Source of the DNA: Paenibacillus sp. SZ31
GTDB lineage: Bacteria; Bacillota; Bacilli; Paenibacillales; Paenibacillaceae
NCBI RefSeq assembly: GCF_012912005.1
Contig: NZ_JABBEA010000016.1
Coordinates: forward strand, 1-64,000
Length of the DNA: 64,000 nt
Direction: 5' to 3'
Shown here: positions 45,726-53,532 of the stretch, piece after piece
Numbering within the stretch: the first letter of the stretch is position 1
How the letters are laid out: each line of letters starts with the position of its first letter
Made by a program: the position numbers and the translations under genes
The notes under the pieces: model-generated
The model's input: the letters and a program-made list of their open reading frames with translations, nothing else
Told to the model about the DNA's origin: nothing
The model's database searches: none

Positions 45726-46675
45726 TTTCGTATAACAGTTGGATCTTTATTAAATTAGATACTGAATTCTAATGAAAAAGAACATTTACTATCTGGACAT
45801 TCTCTTTTCCTGAATTATCTCAATACTTCACTTTGGTAAAGTCGAGTACACTCGGAGGGATTTTTCAATTTGTTAGGTCTTTTGAGTTAGTGATATTTTT
45901 GATTATATTCTTTTTTATTTTTAAATGCAGTGGCTGTCATGCTCTCATCTTGCTCCAACAAGAGTATATACCTAGCGAACTACGTTGAAGCTTGACAGCA
46001 GCATTACCATTCCAAGCGCTGCTCATAGAAATGAAGATAAGAACGTAAGTGGACTTTCTAACTGATCTTTGTGCTTTTCAAAAAGCAATTCTAAACAAGA
46101 TAGAGCACACGGTTATGTGCTCTCAGGGGAAAAAAGCATGTACTGACTCTGAATTACTTTCAAATCCTCTTGAACACTTTTGATGACAAAATCGTGAATG
46201 TGGGACCGATCTATAATACTACAAGTGAGATATGGATTATTGGCTGTAAACCCAAAAAAATGGTTAATTTACATTTTTGATTGAGAAATCCTTCCAAATG
46301 CCAATCAGACTAAGGATTTGGTATCATTGTCAAGTAGATTTTACTTCCGTTTTATTGTCATTTGCTTTTGTTTGTTGAATAGTATGGCATTAGAGGCTTT
46401 ATAGTTGTTTTCTCTCTCATGATTTCTGCCCTATTAAAATAATGATTTATAGCTGACTTTAATTGATTTATGATAAGATAAATTTAGCTCATGGTGGATT
46501 CTCCTTGTGAATGTAGTGTGGAAATTTTGTTTCTACATGAATCCGGCCATGGGCATTTAGTATCTCAGTCACAGTGTACTTGAGTTATAATAAAAAAAGT
46601 TGAATGAGATAGATTCCTCTAGGTGATGCTTAAATATAATGAGCTACTAAATCCTAGTTTAAGGATGGGATTGTA
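45726..46675 (+). other. Long non-coding region upstream of the reverse transcriptase, candidate ncRNA
   Basis: 950 bp without a gene. Several inverted repeats are visible: AGAGCACA / TGTGCTCT with a CGGTTA loop (46102-46123); AAATCCTT / AAGGATTT (46286-46293 with 46312-46319); and GCTGTCA / TGACAGC near 45933-46000 enclosing TCTTG / CAAGA. TATAAT words occur at 46586-46591 and 46635-46640 without convincing -35 partners. Defence reverse transcriptases are often preceded by a template or guide RNA, so this is where one should be sought. No retron-type msr/msd layout was recognised. Confidence 0.45.
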
Positions 46676-48226
46676 ATGAAGGCAATTGATTTAATAAAAA
46701 AAGGTTACTTTCCTGCTGAACTACCGCCTGTTTTCACAACGGAAGAGTTAGCAAGGAGTCTTGCCGATATTTCCACAAAAATAAAACAAGTAAAAGAGAA
46801 AAAAAGTGCCCCAGCTGTTCATTCTATCCGCAAAAATATGTCCAGTCGGCGATTACTTTCAGTGCCAAATCCGCTTCATCAAATACAACTCAGTGAGTGG
46901 ATTGAAAACAACTGGTCTTTGATTAAGAATGAAATAAGGCAATCGGATATTTCACTCAGTAAACCAGCCTATGATGATTTTCGTGCTAGCGTTCCCTATA
47001 ACGATGGTTCATCAACTGCATATACAGCTTTAACAGAAATAACTGACGTACGACACGTTGTTTATTTTGATATTCTTGATTACTATCCCTCAATCTCTTA
47101 TGAAGTACTATCAAGGATTTTTGCTGACTCGGAAAAAGAACTTGAGTTTTTGTTAAGAAGTATGTCAGGAGAAAAAGAAAGAGGTCTCCCTATTGGTCCG
47201 GACACTTCATATATTCTTGCCGAGTTTTTAGGTTCTCAGATAGATAAAAAAATGGTGGAGCGATTTAAAGTAAGAACTAAAGCTATATATAGGTATATGG
47301 ATGACATCTATATATATTTAAGTTCATCTAATAAAAGTTTGCTTTTAGGTGAGAAATTAAGCGAATTACTTAGAGAGTATGATCTAACATTAAATGAAGA
47401 AAAGAGTAATTTCTATGCTATAGAAGCAGAACAGTTTGAGCCTATATGGAAACTACAATTGCTGGAGTATATGAAGGAAAAAGATGTTAACAAACAGCGG
47501 TTGGCCATCGCATGTTTTTTCCAACTTGCATTTCAAACTTATCATGTTAGTAAGGATAATCTAGTTCTGAAATATGCAGTAGGTCTGGCGCAAAGGTGGG
47601 CAGTTTCGCCATTTAATCGCAAATTGCTTCAATCATTCATGTTTCGAATTGCAGCAGTGGCCCCCAGTGTTTTGCCTGAAATGAGCCCTTTTTTTCGATC
47701 AGAAAGACTAGAACGGAAGGCAGCAGGTCAATGTCTGAATAGTATTATTAAATATGAAAGCTCTCATCAACATGGGAATGAGGTTTGCTGGGCTCTCTGG
47801 TATTGTATAAAGCAAAATTTAAAAGTGACTAGAAGCTCGGCAAAAGTTCTTTCCAAGCTTGATGATCCTTTCGTCGCCTTGTTAGCATTGGATATGTATG
47901 ATTCAGGTTTGATAACTGAAGGTTTAGATTTTGAACTGTGGAAAACAAGGATGAATCAGGATGCATTGTTTGGTCCTTATTGGATACTTGCTTATGAAAC
48001 TGCGATTAAAGGTTGGCTTGAATATGACCTCAGCGATTTAAAAAAGGACCCATTTTTTAATCTATTAGCTGATGCTAACGTTAGTTTCTATAGAATGCCG
48101 GAAGAGCATGAAGATGAAGATGAAGATGAAGATGAAGATGATGATGAGCAAGAAGATAATGATGAGGGATTGTGGTTCACCGATCTTTTAGACACAATAT
48201 CAGTATATAAAAAGAAGAAACGATAG
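46676..48226 (+). CDS. Reverse transcriptase of the UG/DRT (defence-associated) type
   Basis: 516 residues, ATG after AAGGATGGGA. RT motifs are intact: an N-terminal FPAELPPVFTTEELA, motif A YFDILDYYPSI (about 130-140), motif B GLPIGPDTSYILAEFLG (about 170-186), the catalytic YMDD (207-210) and motif D LTLNEEKSNF. A C-terminal extension of about 260 residues looks purely helical, as in Abi/DRT reverse transcriptases, then a run of Glu/Asp and a basic KKKKR end. It lacks the group II maturase X/endonuclease domains and has YMDD where retron RTs usually have YADD, so a UG/DRT-type enzyme is inferred; the subgroup is unassigned. It ends 12 bp before the nuclease gene and is presumably cotranscribed with it. 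Confidence 0.85.
   Translation: MKAIDLIKKGYFPAELPPVFTTEELARSLADISTKIKQVKEKKSAPAVHSIRKNMSSRRLLSVPNPLHQIQLSEWIENNWSLIKNEIRQSDISLSKPAYDDFRASVPYNDGSSTAYTALTEITDVRHVVYFDILDYYPSISYEVLSRIFADSEKELEFLLRSMSGEKERGLPIGPDTSYILAEFLGSQIDKKMVERFKVRTKAIYRYMDDIYIYLSSSNKSLLLGEKLSELLREYDLTLNEEKSNFYAIEAEQFEPIWKLQLLEYMKEKDVNKQRLAIACFFQLAFQTYHVSKDNLVLKYAVGLAQRWAVSPFNRKLLQSFMFRIAAVAPSVLPEMSPFFRSERLERKAAGQCLNSIIKYESSHQHGNEVCWALWYCIKQNLKVTRSSAKVLSKLDDPFVALLALDMYDSGLITEGLDFELWKTRMNQDALFGPYWILAYETAIKGWLEYDLSDLKKDPFFNLLADANVSFYRMPEEHEDEDEDEDEDDDEQEDNDEGLWFTDLLDTISVYKKKKR
48108..48137 (+). repeat. Hexanucleotide microsatellite (ATGAAG)5 in the RT gene
   Basis: Five exact ATGAAG units encode the alternating Glu-Asp tail. 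Changes in copy number would alter tail length without shifting frame. Confidence 0.85.
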
Positions 48227-48238
48227 GAGATCTCTGTC

Positions 48239-50158
48239 ATGTACCTGGAAGAAGTAACGATTAGAAATTTTCGTGGTATTCAGGAGCTAACGATTCCTTT
48301 CAGTAAAGATACAACCGTGATCATTGGTGAGAATAATGTGGGTAAAACCTCAATTCTTGAGGCGATCAGATTAGGAATGAAACTGCCAGGCTCGGGAATG
48401 TCGTTCGATCCTTATGACTATCGTGTAGAACCAGGCCGTGTTCATGAGCACCAGGCTGTTGAGATTTGCATTGAATTTACTTATGCTCTCCCTGAGGAAT
48501 CACCCGTCTATAATACAAAGTTCGAAGGGATTATACAATTTACTCCTGAACAAAAGATTTTTTTACGTGTGAAATCTCTCTATAATCATCACAAGAGAGA
48601 ATATGCTCTGACAGTGAAGTTCCTTAATCACGATCGTCAGGAACTTAATGATGAAGAGTTTCAAAAAGATAATAAATTACATGAGTTGTATACAACAATC
48701 CCCTCTTTTTTCCTATCTGCATTAAGGGATATCAGGGAGCAACTTCACATTAATTCTCCCATTTGGGGAGGAGTACTTCGCGGAATTATTCCGAATGCTG
48801 AAAGTATGTTGGAGATACACAAAGATATAAAGAATATGAATGAGAGCATTGTGAGGCTTGATCCCGGGCTTGAGAAAATAAAAGCTAAGTTAGAAACATT
48901 AAAAAAGATATTAAACCTGGGAAAAGAACACGATGTTGTATTTCGGGCGATTCCTTTACATCCATGGGAGTTAATTAGTAATTTAAAGCTAGTATTGACT
49001 GATTCAAATGAAGATGTCGAAATGCCGTTACAACGTCATGGTCAGGGAACACAGAGTATGGCCGTTTTGTTACTTCTTCAAGCTTATATGCAATTGATTG
49101 CACCAGATAATAAAGAAAATCTAGCCTTGCTTGCTTTAGAGGAACCAGAAGCCAATCTCTACCCGCACGCGATCCGATCTCTTAAACATCAGATTAAGCA
49201 AATGAAGTGCCAAAAGATTATCACAACACACTCACCGTATTTTGTTCAAATTGCAGATCCTAGTGAACTCCGCTTACTGCGTCGAGTGAATAATCAAACT
49301 GTAGTGAAATTTATAAGGGATGAAGTTGTAAGTGAACTTAATGGAGATGTTCTTCATGAGAAAATTAAAAGTCATGCAGATGGAATGCCGCAGATGATGT
49401 CTGTAGATAGGTATTTGTGGAATACGCGTATCACCTATAAAGCTCCTATGAGTGTTTCTGAAAAGAGAGATCTGATGGTACTTTGTGGTCAGGAGAACAC
49501 AGGGGCTATCGAAAAATTATTTTGGGATTCTCAGTTGTTGTTTACAAAGAAAGAGCGCCAAGATATAAGCAGTTATGTCCAAAGATTCCGTGGAGAGATT
49601 CTATTCGCTCGTGCTTGGCTACTTGCCGAGGGTCAATCAGAATCTATCGTACTACCAACATTTGCTGAGATTATGGGCAAAAATTTAGACGAGCATGGTA
49701 TAAGTTTAATAGATTTTCGTAATAATGGGAAGGCTGGATTATTTGTCAAACTCGCAAAGGTACTAGGTTTCCCATGGATACTTCTAAATGATAAAGATGA
49801 ACAGGGAAGGAATACAGAGGAAGAGATACTTAAAGTATATAAAAAAGATGAAGTGGTTGATTTAATCATCGAATACCCCGGAGTATGTAAAGATTTTGAA
49901 GAGTATTTAGGGAATAATGGGTTTATTGATTATATGGAAGAGATCATTAGGGAAAAAGGAATTTATTGTATTCAGAGTGATCATGAAAGTGATGATGAGT
50001 ACGGCAAGAGAGTTATAACTTTATATCAAAAGCATAAAGTTGAATATGCTTACAGGTTTAAAGAATTACTGATCGAGAAACAGTGCGATGTTTCTAGAAT
50101 ACCCGATAAAATTAAATTCATTATAGAGAGGAGTGTGGAATTGGCTAATGGAAAATGA
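48239..50158 (+). CDS. OLD-family ATP-dependent endonuclease (ATPase plus TOPRIM), GajA-like
   Basis: 639 residues, ATG with GGAGA upstream. The N-terminal ABC-type ATPase has Walker A GENNVGKT (30-37), a signature-like RHGQGTQSM (about 267), Walker B LLALEEPEAN (about 296-305) and the H-loop TTHSP (about 329-333). The C-terminal TOPRIM nuclease has the catalytic glutamate in LAEGQSES (about 462-468) and the DKD motif in LLNDKDEQG (about 515-522). Class 2 OLD nucleases occur in tandem with UvrD-like helicases, as here, and GajA of Gabija is of this kind: a DNA nicking or cutting enzyme that blocks phage. It is somewhat longer than typical GajA. All catalytic motifs are intact. Confidence 0.92.
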   Translation: MYLEEVTIRNFRGIQELTIPFSKDTTVIIGENNVGKTSILEAIRLGMKLPGSGMSFDPYDYRVEPGRVHEHQAVEICIEFTYALPEESPVYNTKFEGIIQFTPEQKIFLRVKSLYNHHKREYALTVKFLNHDRQELNDEEFQKDNKLHELYTTIPSFFLSALRDIREQLHINSPIWGGVLRGIIPNAESMLEIHKDIKNMNESIVRLDPGLEKIKAKLETLKKILNLGKEHDVVFRAIPLHPWELISNLKLVLTDSNEDVEMPLQRHGQGTQSMAVLLLLQAYMQLIAPDNKENLALLALEEPEANLYPHAIRSLKHQIKQMKCQKIITTHSPYFVQIADPSELRLLRRVNNQTVVKFIRDEVVSELNGDVLHEKIKSHADGMPQMMSVDRYLWNTRITYKAPMSVSEKRDLMVLCGQENTGAIEKLFWDSQLLFTKKERQDISSYVQRFRGEILFARAWLLAEGQSESIVLPTFAEIMGKNLDEHGISLIDFRNNGKAGLFVKLAKVLGFPWILLNDKDEQGRNTEEEILKVYKKDEVVDLIIEYPGVCKDFEEYLGNNGFIDYMEEIIREKGIYCIQSDHESDDEYGKRVITLYQKHKVEYAYRFKELLIEKQCDVSRIPDKIKFIIERSVELANGK

Positions 50159-52010
50159 CAAGCTTAAGTATACCAAAGTACAGGAGCAAGTAATTTCTTG
50201 GGAAAATGGCCCGCTAATACTTATTGGAGCAGCAGGCTCTGGAAAAACGACCGCATTAGCAGCAAGAGTCGTAGAAAAAATAAAACTCAATGCTGGAACT
50301 CATAAAAAAATACTCGTTCTTACTTATACACAAGTGGCATCTAACCATATTAGAAAAATTGTGGCGGAACATGTTGAGAGACTGGAGGAGTACGCATTAA
50401 TTGGAACATTTCATTCCTTTTGTCGCTCTGTTCTTCGGAGTCATGGAGCACATGTTGGCATCAGTCCAAATTATGTGGAGTATACAGATGACAGTGATAT
50501 GTTAGCAACTTTAGCAGCACTGCTGGAAGATTCTACGAGAGGCTGGTCTGATGAAATTCGCAACAAGGATCATCAGGACATATTGGATTTTATTAAACTT
50601 TCGAAGAGGAAAATGTTGAGTCCCAGCCAATTGAAAATAGGCTATCCATCAGAAAGCTCTGTACAAGAAATGGCCAACGTCTATCTTGCGTATGACGAGG
50701 CGCTTTCTATCGATAATGCGATTGATTCCGATACGGTTATCTTTAAAACGTTTGAACTTTTTCGCAACAATCCATTTATTTCTAAATACTACCAAAGCAT
50801 ATATAACACTTTTATTGTTGATGAGTTCCAAAATATAACTGACACCTTCTATACAGTTTTACGAAGGTTAACTAATGATTCTGATACTGATATCGTGGTA
50901 GCAATGGATGAAGCCCAGCAAATATATAGATGGGCTATGTCAATGATCAAGCCTAGAATGCGCTTTGAGGAAAACTATAGCGCTAGTCTGCTCATGTTTA
51001 ATGATAATTTCAGAGTTCCTGCTAATATATTGGAAATCGCAGAGCAGTTAGTCCGAGCTGACCTCAATAGAAGCAATATTACTTCATCAAGCAAACAGAA
51101 AGGCAATATAAGAGTACGGAGGTACAGTTCTGTCGAAGATGAGTACAATTGGATTGTAAAAGATATTCAGGAGGTTGTTGAAAAAAAGCCTTCATCATCC
51201 ATAGCGGTATTAACTCGCTACCGAGATCAGATGGATCCTATTATTCTACACTTAAGAAAAGCAGGAGTACCAGTAAAGGTATATAACAGCGAACTGTTGT
51301 TCCAAAGTGAGGTCATGCGCTGGATATATAGCTTTTTGAATTTTACAATAAGAAATGATGATAAGTGGTTTGGAAAGCTGGTTGAATTTACACAGATTTT
51401 ATTTAATTCAGATATTTCTGAAAAACTAACTACAGATTTAACTATATTGTATTCATCAGTGACTGAAAAGCGATGGAAACCATACGTTCAAACGATTAAT
51501 AAGTATCTTCCTTCAAATTTACACATTGATTTCGAAATTCAAGAGATCATAAATAATGTGGAAAAGCTCAGTTCATGGTGTGCTAATTTCCTTGAATGGA
51601 AAAATGATGGATATAATTCTGATTTTATACACGAGTCGCAATATTTCACTCAAAAACTTTTACAGAATATTGCCTCAAGTCTGTCGGATTTTCTGAGCAT
51701 TCTTAAAGATGATTATACCGATCCTGGAAAAGAAGAGGGAGTTGTGTGTCAGACTGTTCATAGTGCGTTAGGAAAAGAGTATGATCACGTATATATCCCT
51801 CATTTTCGAGAGGGAGTATACCCTGCTTTACTGGAGGATTCAAGCGATTCGTCAAATGTTATGAATGATGAGAGAAAGCACTGTTATGTTGCATTTACGA
51901 GGACAAGGAGAGAATTGACCATAACTTATTCAGAGAAAAGTGAAGAAGGTTTTAATTTTAGACCTTCTCGTTTCTTGAAAGAATTGAGTTTGAAGTCAGC
52001 TCCTCAATAA
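50148..52010 (+). CDS. UvrD/PcrA-like superfamily 1 helicase, GajB-like
   Basis: ATG 50148 overlaps the nuclease gene by 11 bp; AGGAG lies 14 bases before it, overlapping a GTG at 50133 that is the alternative start. The 620-residue product has SF1A motifs in order: I GAAGSGKT (27-34), Ia LVLTYTQVASNH, GTFHSFC, II VDEFQ (D225), III AMDEAQQIYRW, IV NDNFRVP, V QTVHSALGKEYDHVYIP and VI HCYVAFTRTRRELT. A complete motif set implies an active ATPase or DNA-end sensor. In Gabija, GajB partners GajA and is required for defence. Here the pair is preceded by a reverse transcriptase in the same operon, which standard Gabija lacks. Confidence 0.92.
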   Translation: MENDKLKYTKVQEQVISWENGPLILIGAAGSGKTTALAARVVEKIKLNAGTHKKILVLTYTQVASNHIRKIVAEHVERLEEYALIGTFHSFCRSVLRSHGAHVGISPNYVEYTDDSDMLATLAALLEDSTRGWSDEIRNKDHQDILDFIKLSKRKMLSPSQLKIGYPSESSVQEMANVYLAYDEALSIDNAIDSDTVIFKTFELFRNNPFISKYYQSIYNTFIVDEFQNITDTFYTVLRRLTNDSDTDIVVAMDEAQQIYRWAMSMIKPRMRFEENYSASLLMFNDNFRVPANILEIAEQLVRADLNRSNITSSSKQKGNIRVRRYSSVEDEYNWIVKDIQEVVEKKPSSSIAVLTRYRDQMDPIILHLRKAGVPVKVYNSELLFQSEVMRWIYSFLNFTIRNDDKWFGKLVEFTQILFNSDISEKLTTDLTILYSSVTEKRWKPYVQTINKYLPSNLHIDFEIQEIINNVEKLSSWCANFLEWKNDGYNSDFIHESQYFTQKLLQNIASSLSDFLSILKDDYTDPGKEEGVVCQTVHSALGKEYDHVYIPHFREGVYPALLEDSSDSSNVMNDERKHCYVAFTRTRRELTITYSEKSEEGFNFRPSRFLKELSLKSAPQ

Positions 52011-52041
52011 TAGTCGCAATATATGATTAGTGTTTTTCTAT

Positions 52042-52242
52042 GCAACCAGTGTTATGCCGAAGTTCACGTCCAAGTCCATTAAGATTGAGACCAAGGTTGC
52101 TACGATTTCGGTTAGCCCGCAAGACCTGAGATATGTGAAGCAGGTGAATTATCAAGGCAGACGTTGCATCATGATTGAAGTGGACGAGGATGTCGTGATT
52201 GAAGGGTTTACCCTTAATACAGAAAAACTTATAAATGAATGA
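52042..52242 (+). pseudogene. Orphan 3' end of a DUF4317 gene at the right border of the island
   Basis: It encodes the last 59 or so residues of the DUF4317 protein (SVMPKFTSKSIKIETKVAT and onwards) plus a different end, NTEKLINE. There is no start codon with a ribosome binding site and no N-terminal 330 residues, so it is not an independent gene. The synonymous-only differences from the intact gene show that it was under selection until recently. Confidence 0.85.
52048..52223 (+). repeat. 176-bp duplicated gene end, right copy (att-like)
   Basis: Partner of 45540-45715. The left border of similarity is just after GCAACC, which marks the right end of the island. Confidence 0.9.
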
Positions 52243-52305
52243 TTGATTCTAGACCATGATGATGTAAAATCATCGGACAAGGACGGATGAACGTCCATCT
52301 ATTGC

Positions 52306-52406
52306 AAAAAGCCCAAGCCTAAAGCAAGACTGAACTGCTCCCTGTCATAGTAGACCGTAAAAGACTATGATGGGAGCAGTTCAGTATGCCAGGGCATGGG
52401 CTTTTT
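52306..52406. terminator. Nested bidirectional terminator
   Basis: The outer stem AAAAAGCCCA / TGGGCTTTTT (52306-52315 with 52397-52406) encloses a second long hairpin (52329-52385) whose arms ACTGAACTGCTCCC and GGGAGCAGTTCAGT are perfectly complementary. It lies between the island's plus-strand end and the convergent response-regulator gene (stop at 52414). Confidence 0.85.
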
Positions 52407-52413
52407 TGCTGTT

Positions 52414-53532
52414 TCATGATTGACGAAGTAGTTGTTTGATATCCGCTGCCGGACTGGAGCCGAGCTCCTCTTTAAGCAATTCCTCCAGAACCAGATACTG
52501 TCGCTGCGCTTCGGTTCTTCGTCCAAGCGACAGATACAACAGGATGATCTCACGATGAATATCTTCCCGAATCGAATCAATCTGGAGGATACGTTCAAAA
52601 TAATACAGTGCCCGTAACGGCTCGCCTGCCTTCGCGTGATAGTGGGCCGCAGTTTCCATCGTCATGATGAAATCCAGTTCCAGCTGTCTGGACCACGCAA
52701 AAGCCCACTCATAATGCCTTCCCTTCAGAAGTTCACCCGTATACAACGTATCCATCCGCTCAAAGAGATCGGTGCGATGTGCCGAGGCCTGACGCATCTG
52801 CCGGAACAAAGCCTCAAACTCATACAGATCGCAGTCGATCGATTCGCGGTCGATTCGGATACCGTTCCGGTCCTTGAGAATGATCGGCACGTCACTGTTA
52901 TCGCCGATGGCACGTCGTACGTAGTACAGTGTGGAATTGATGTTCGTCCAGGCCTTCTGCGGACTGAGGTCCTTCCACAACGTATCGGCTAAGGCGTCGC
53001 GGGTAGTTGATTTGGTATAGAGCAAGAATGCCAGCAATTCTTCCGTCTTGGGTGTTCTAAGCTTGATGGGACTGTCTGCTCCGGCTCCGCCGAACACGGT
53101 GAATTCACCGAACAGACGAACATTCAGCTTGGGTGCAGGAACAGTCGGTTCGGATGGGGCAACGGACTTGTGAAGCTTTTCCTGCAACCGTTTGATGCTG
53201 CGGTTCAGTCGCTCAGCCGTGACCGGCTTGATGACGTAATCGATCACCTCTTTGTCGAAGGCCTGCACTGCATATTCCTCATATCCGGTCACCAGCACAA
53301 TGGGGAGCGAAGGGTGATACTTACGCAATTCACCAATGAGGTGCATTCCCGAGATGCGGGGCATCGTAATGTCCAGAAATGCCGCATCGAAGCTATTTTC
53401 CGCCGCATATTCGCAGGCTTCCTCTGGATCGTGAAATGCGCGAGACACCTCAACTTCTCCACTTTCTGTCAAAATGCGATTCAATCGCTTCAGCGACAAA
53501 TCTTCATCATCCACGATGATGACTTTTATCAT
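52414..53532 (-). CDS. Response regulator with winged-helix and BTAD domains
   Basis: 372 residues. The receiver domain spans 1-120, with acidic pocket D8/D9 and phospho-acceptor D54 in AFLDITMP, plus the conserved threonine and lysine (VTGYEEYA, VIKPV). A SARP-like winged helix covers about 135-215 (KLRTPKTEELLAFLLY, INSTLYYVRRAIGD), and a helical bacterial transcriptional activation domain about 225-372. The ATG overlaps the stop of the kinase gene by 4 bp, so this is a cotranscribed two-component pair. It is a DNA-binding output; the exported-protein operon next door is a plausible target (inference). Confidence 0.92.
   Translation of the reverse strand: MIKVIIVDDEDLSLKRLNRILTESGEVEVSRAFHDPEEACEYAAENSFDAAFLDITMPRISGMHLIGELRKYHPSLPIVLVTGYEEYAVQAFDKEVIDYVIKPVTAERLNRSIKRLQEKLHKSVAPSEPTVPAPKLNVRLFGEFTVFGGAGADSPIKLRTPKTEELLAFLLYTKSTTRDALADTLWKDLSPQKAWTNINSTLYYVRRAIGDNSDVPIILKDRNGIRIDRESIDCDLYEFEALFRQMRQASAHRTDLFERMDTLYTGELLKGRHYEWAFAWSRQLELDFIMTMETAAHYHAKAGEPLRALYYFERILQIDSIREDIHREIILLYLSLGRRTEAQRQYLVLEELLKEELGSSPAADIKQLLRQS

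Larger units (their letters stand above)
45716..52047 (+). mobile_element. 6.3-kb genomic island carrying an RT / OLD nuclease / UvrD helicase operon
   Basis: The island lies between two copies of the 3' end of the DUF4317 gene. It is clearly more AT-rich than both flanks and contains only three intact genes, all plus strand, plus a 950-bp non-coding leader. The gene-end duplication is the usual footprint of an element that inserts into the 3' part of a gene and restores it. No integrase, transposase or tRNA is present inside, so transfer would need a helper or homologous recombination between alleles. Confidence 0.6.

Noticed and set aside
45726-46675. Retron msr/msd region
   Set aside because: No paired a1/a2 ends with a priming-guanosine context were recognised, and the downstream RT has YMDD and a long helical C-terminus rather than the compact YADD retron form. 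It is kept only as a general ncRNA candidate.
45700-52060. tRNA or tmRNA integration site at the island ends
   Set aside because: No tRNA-like cloverleaf was seen at either border; the duplicated sequence is protein-coding.
52030-52242. Independent 70-residue gene
   Set aside because: It is the displaced 3' end of the DUF4317 gene, with no ribosome binding site before the first in-frame start codon.
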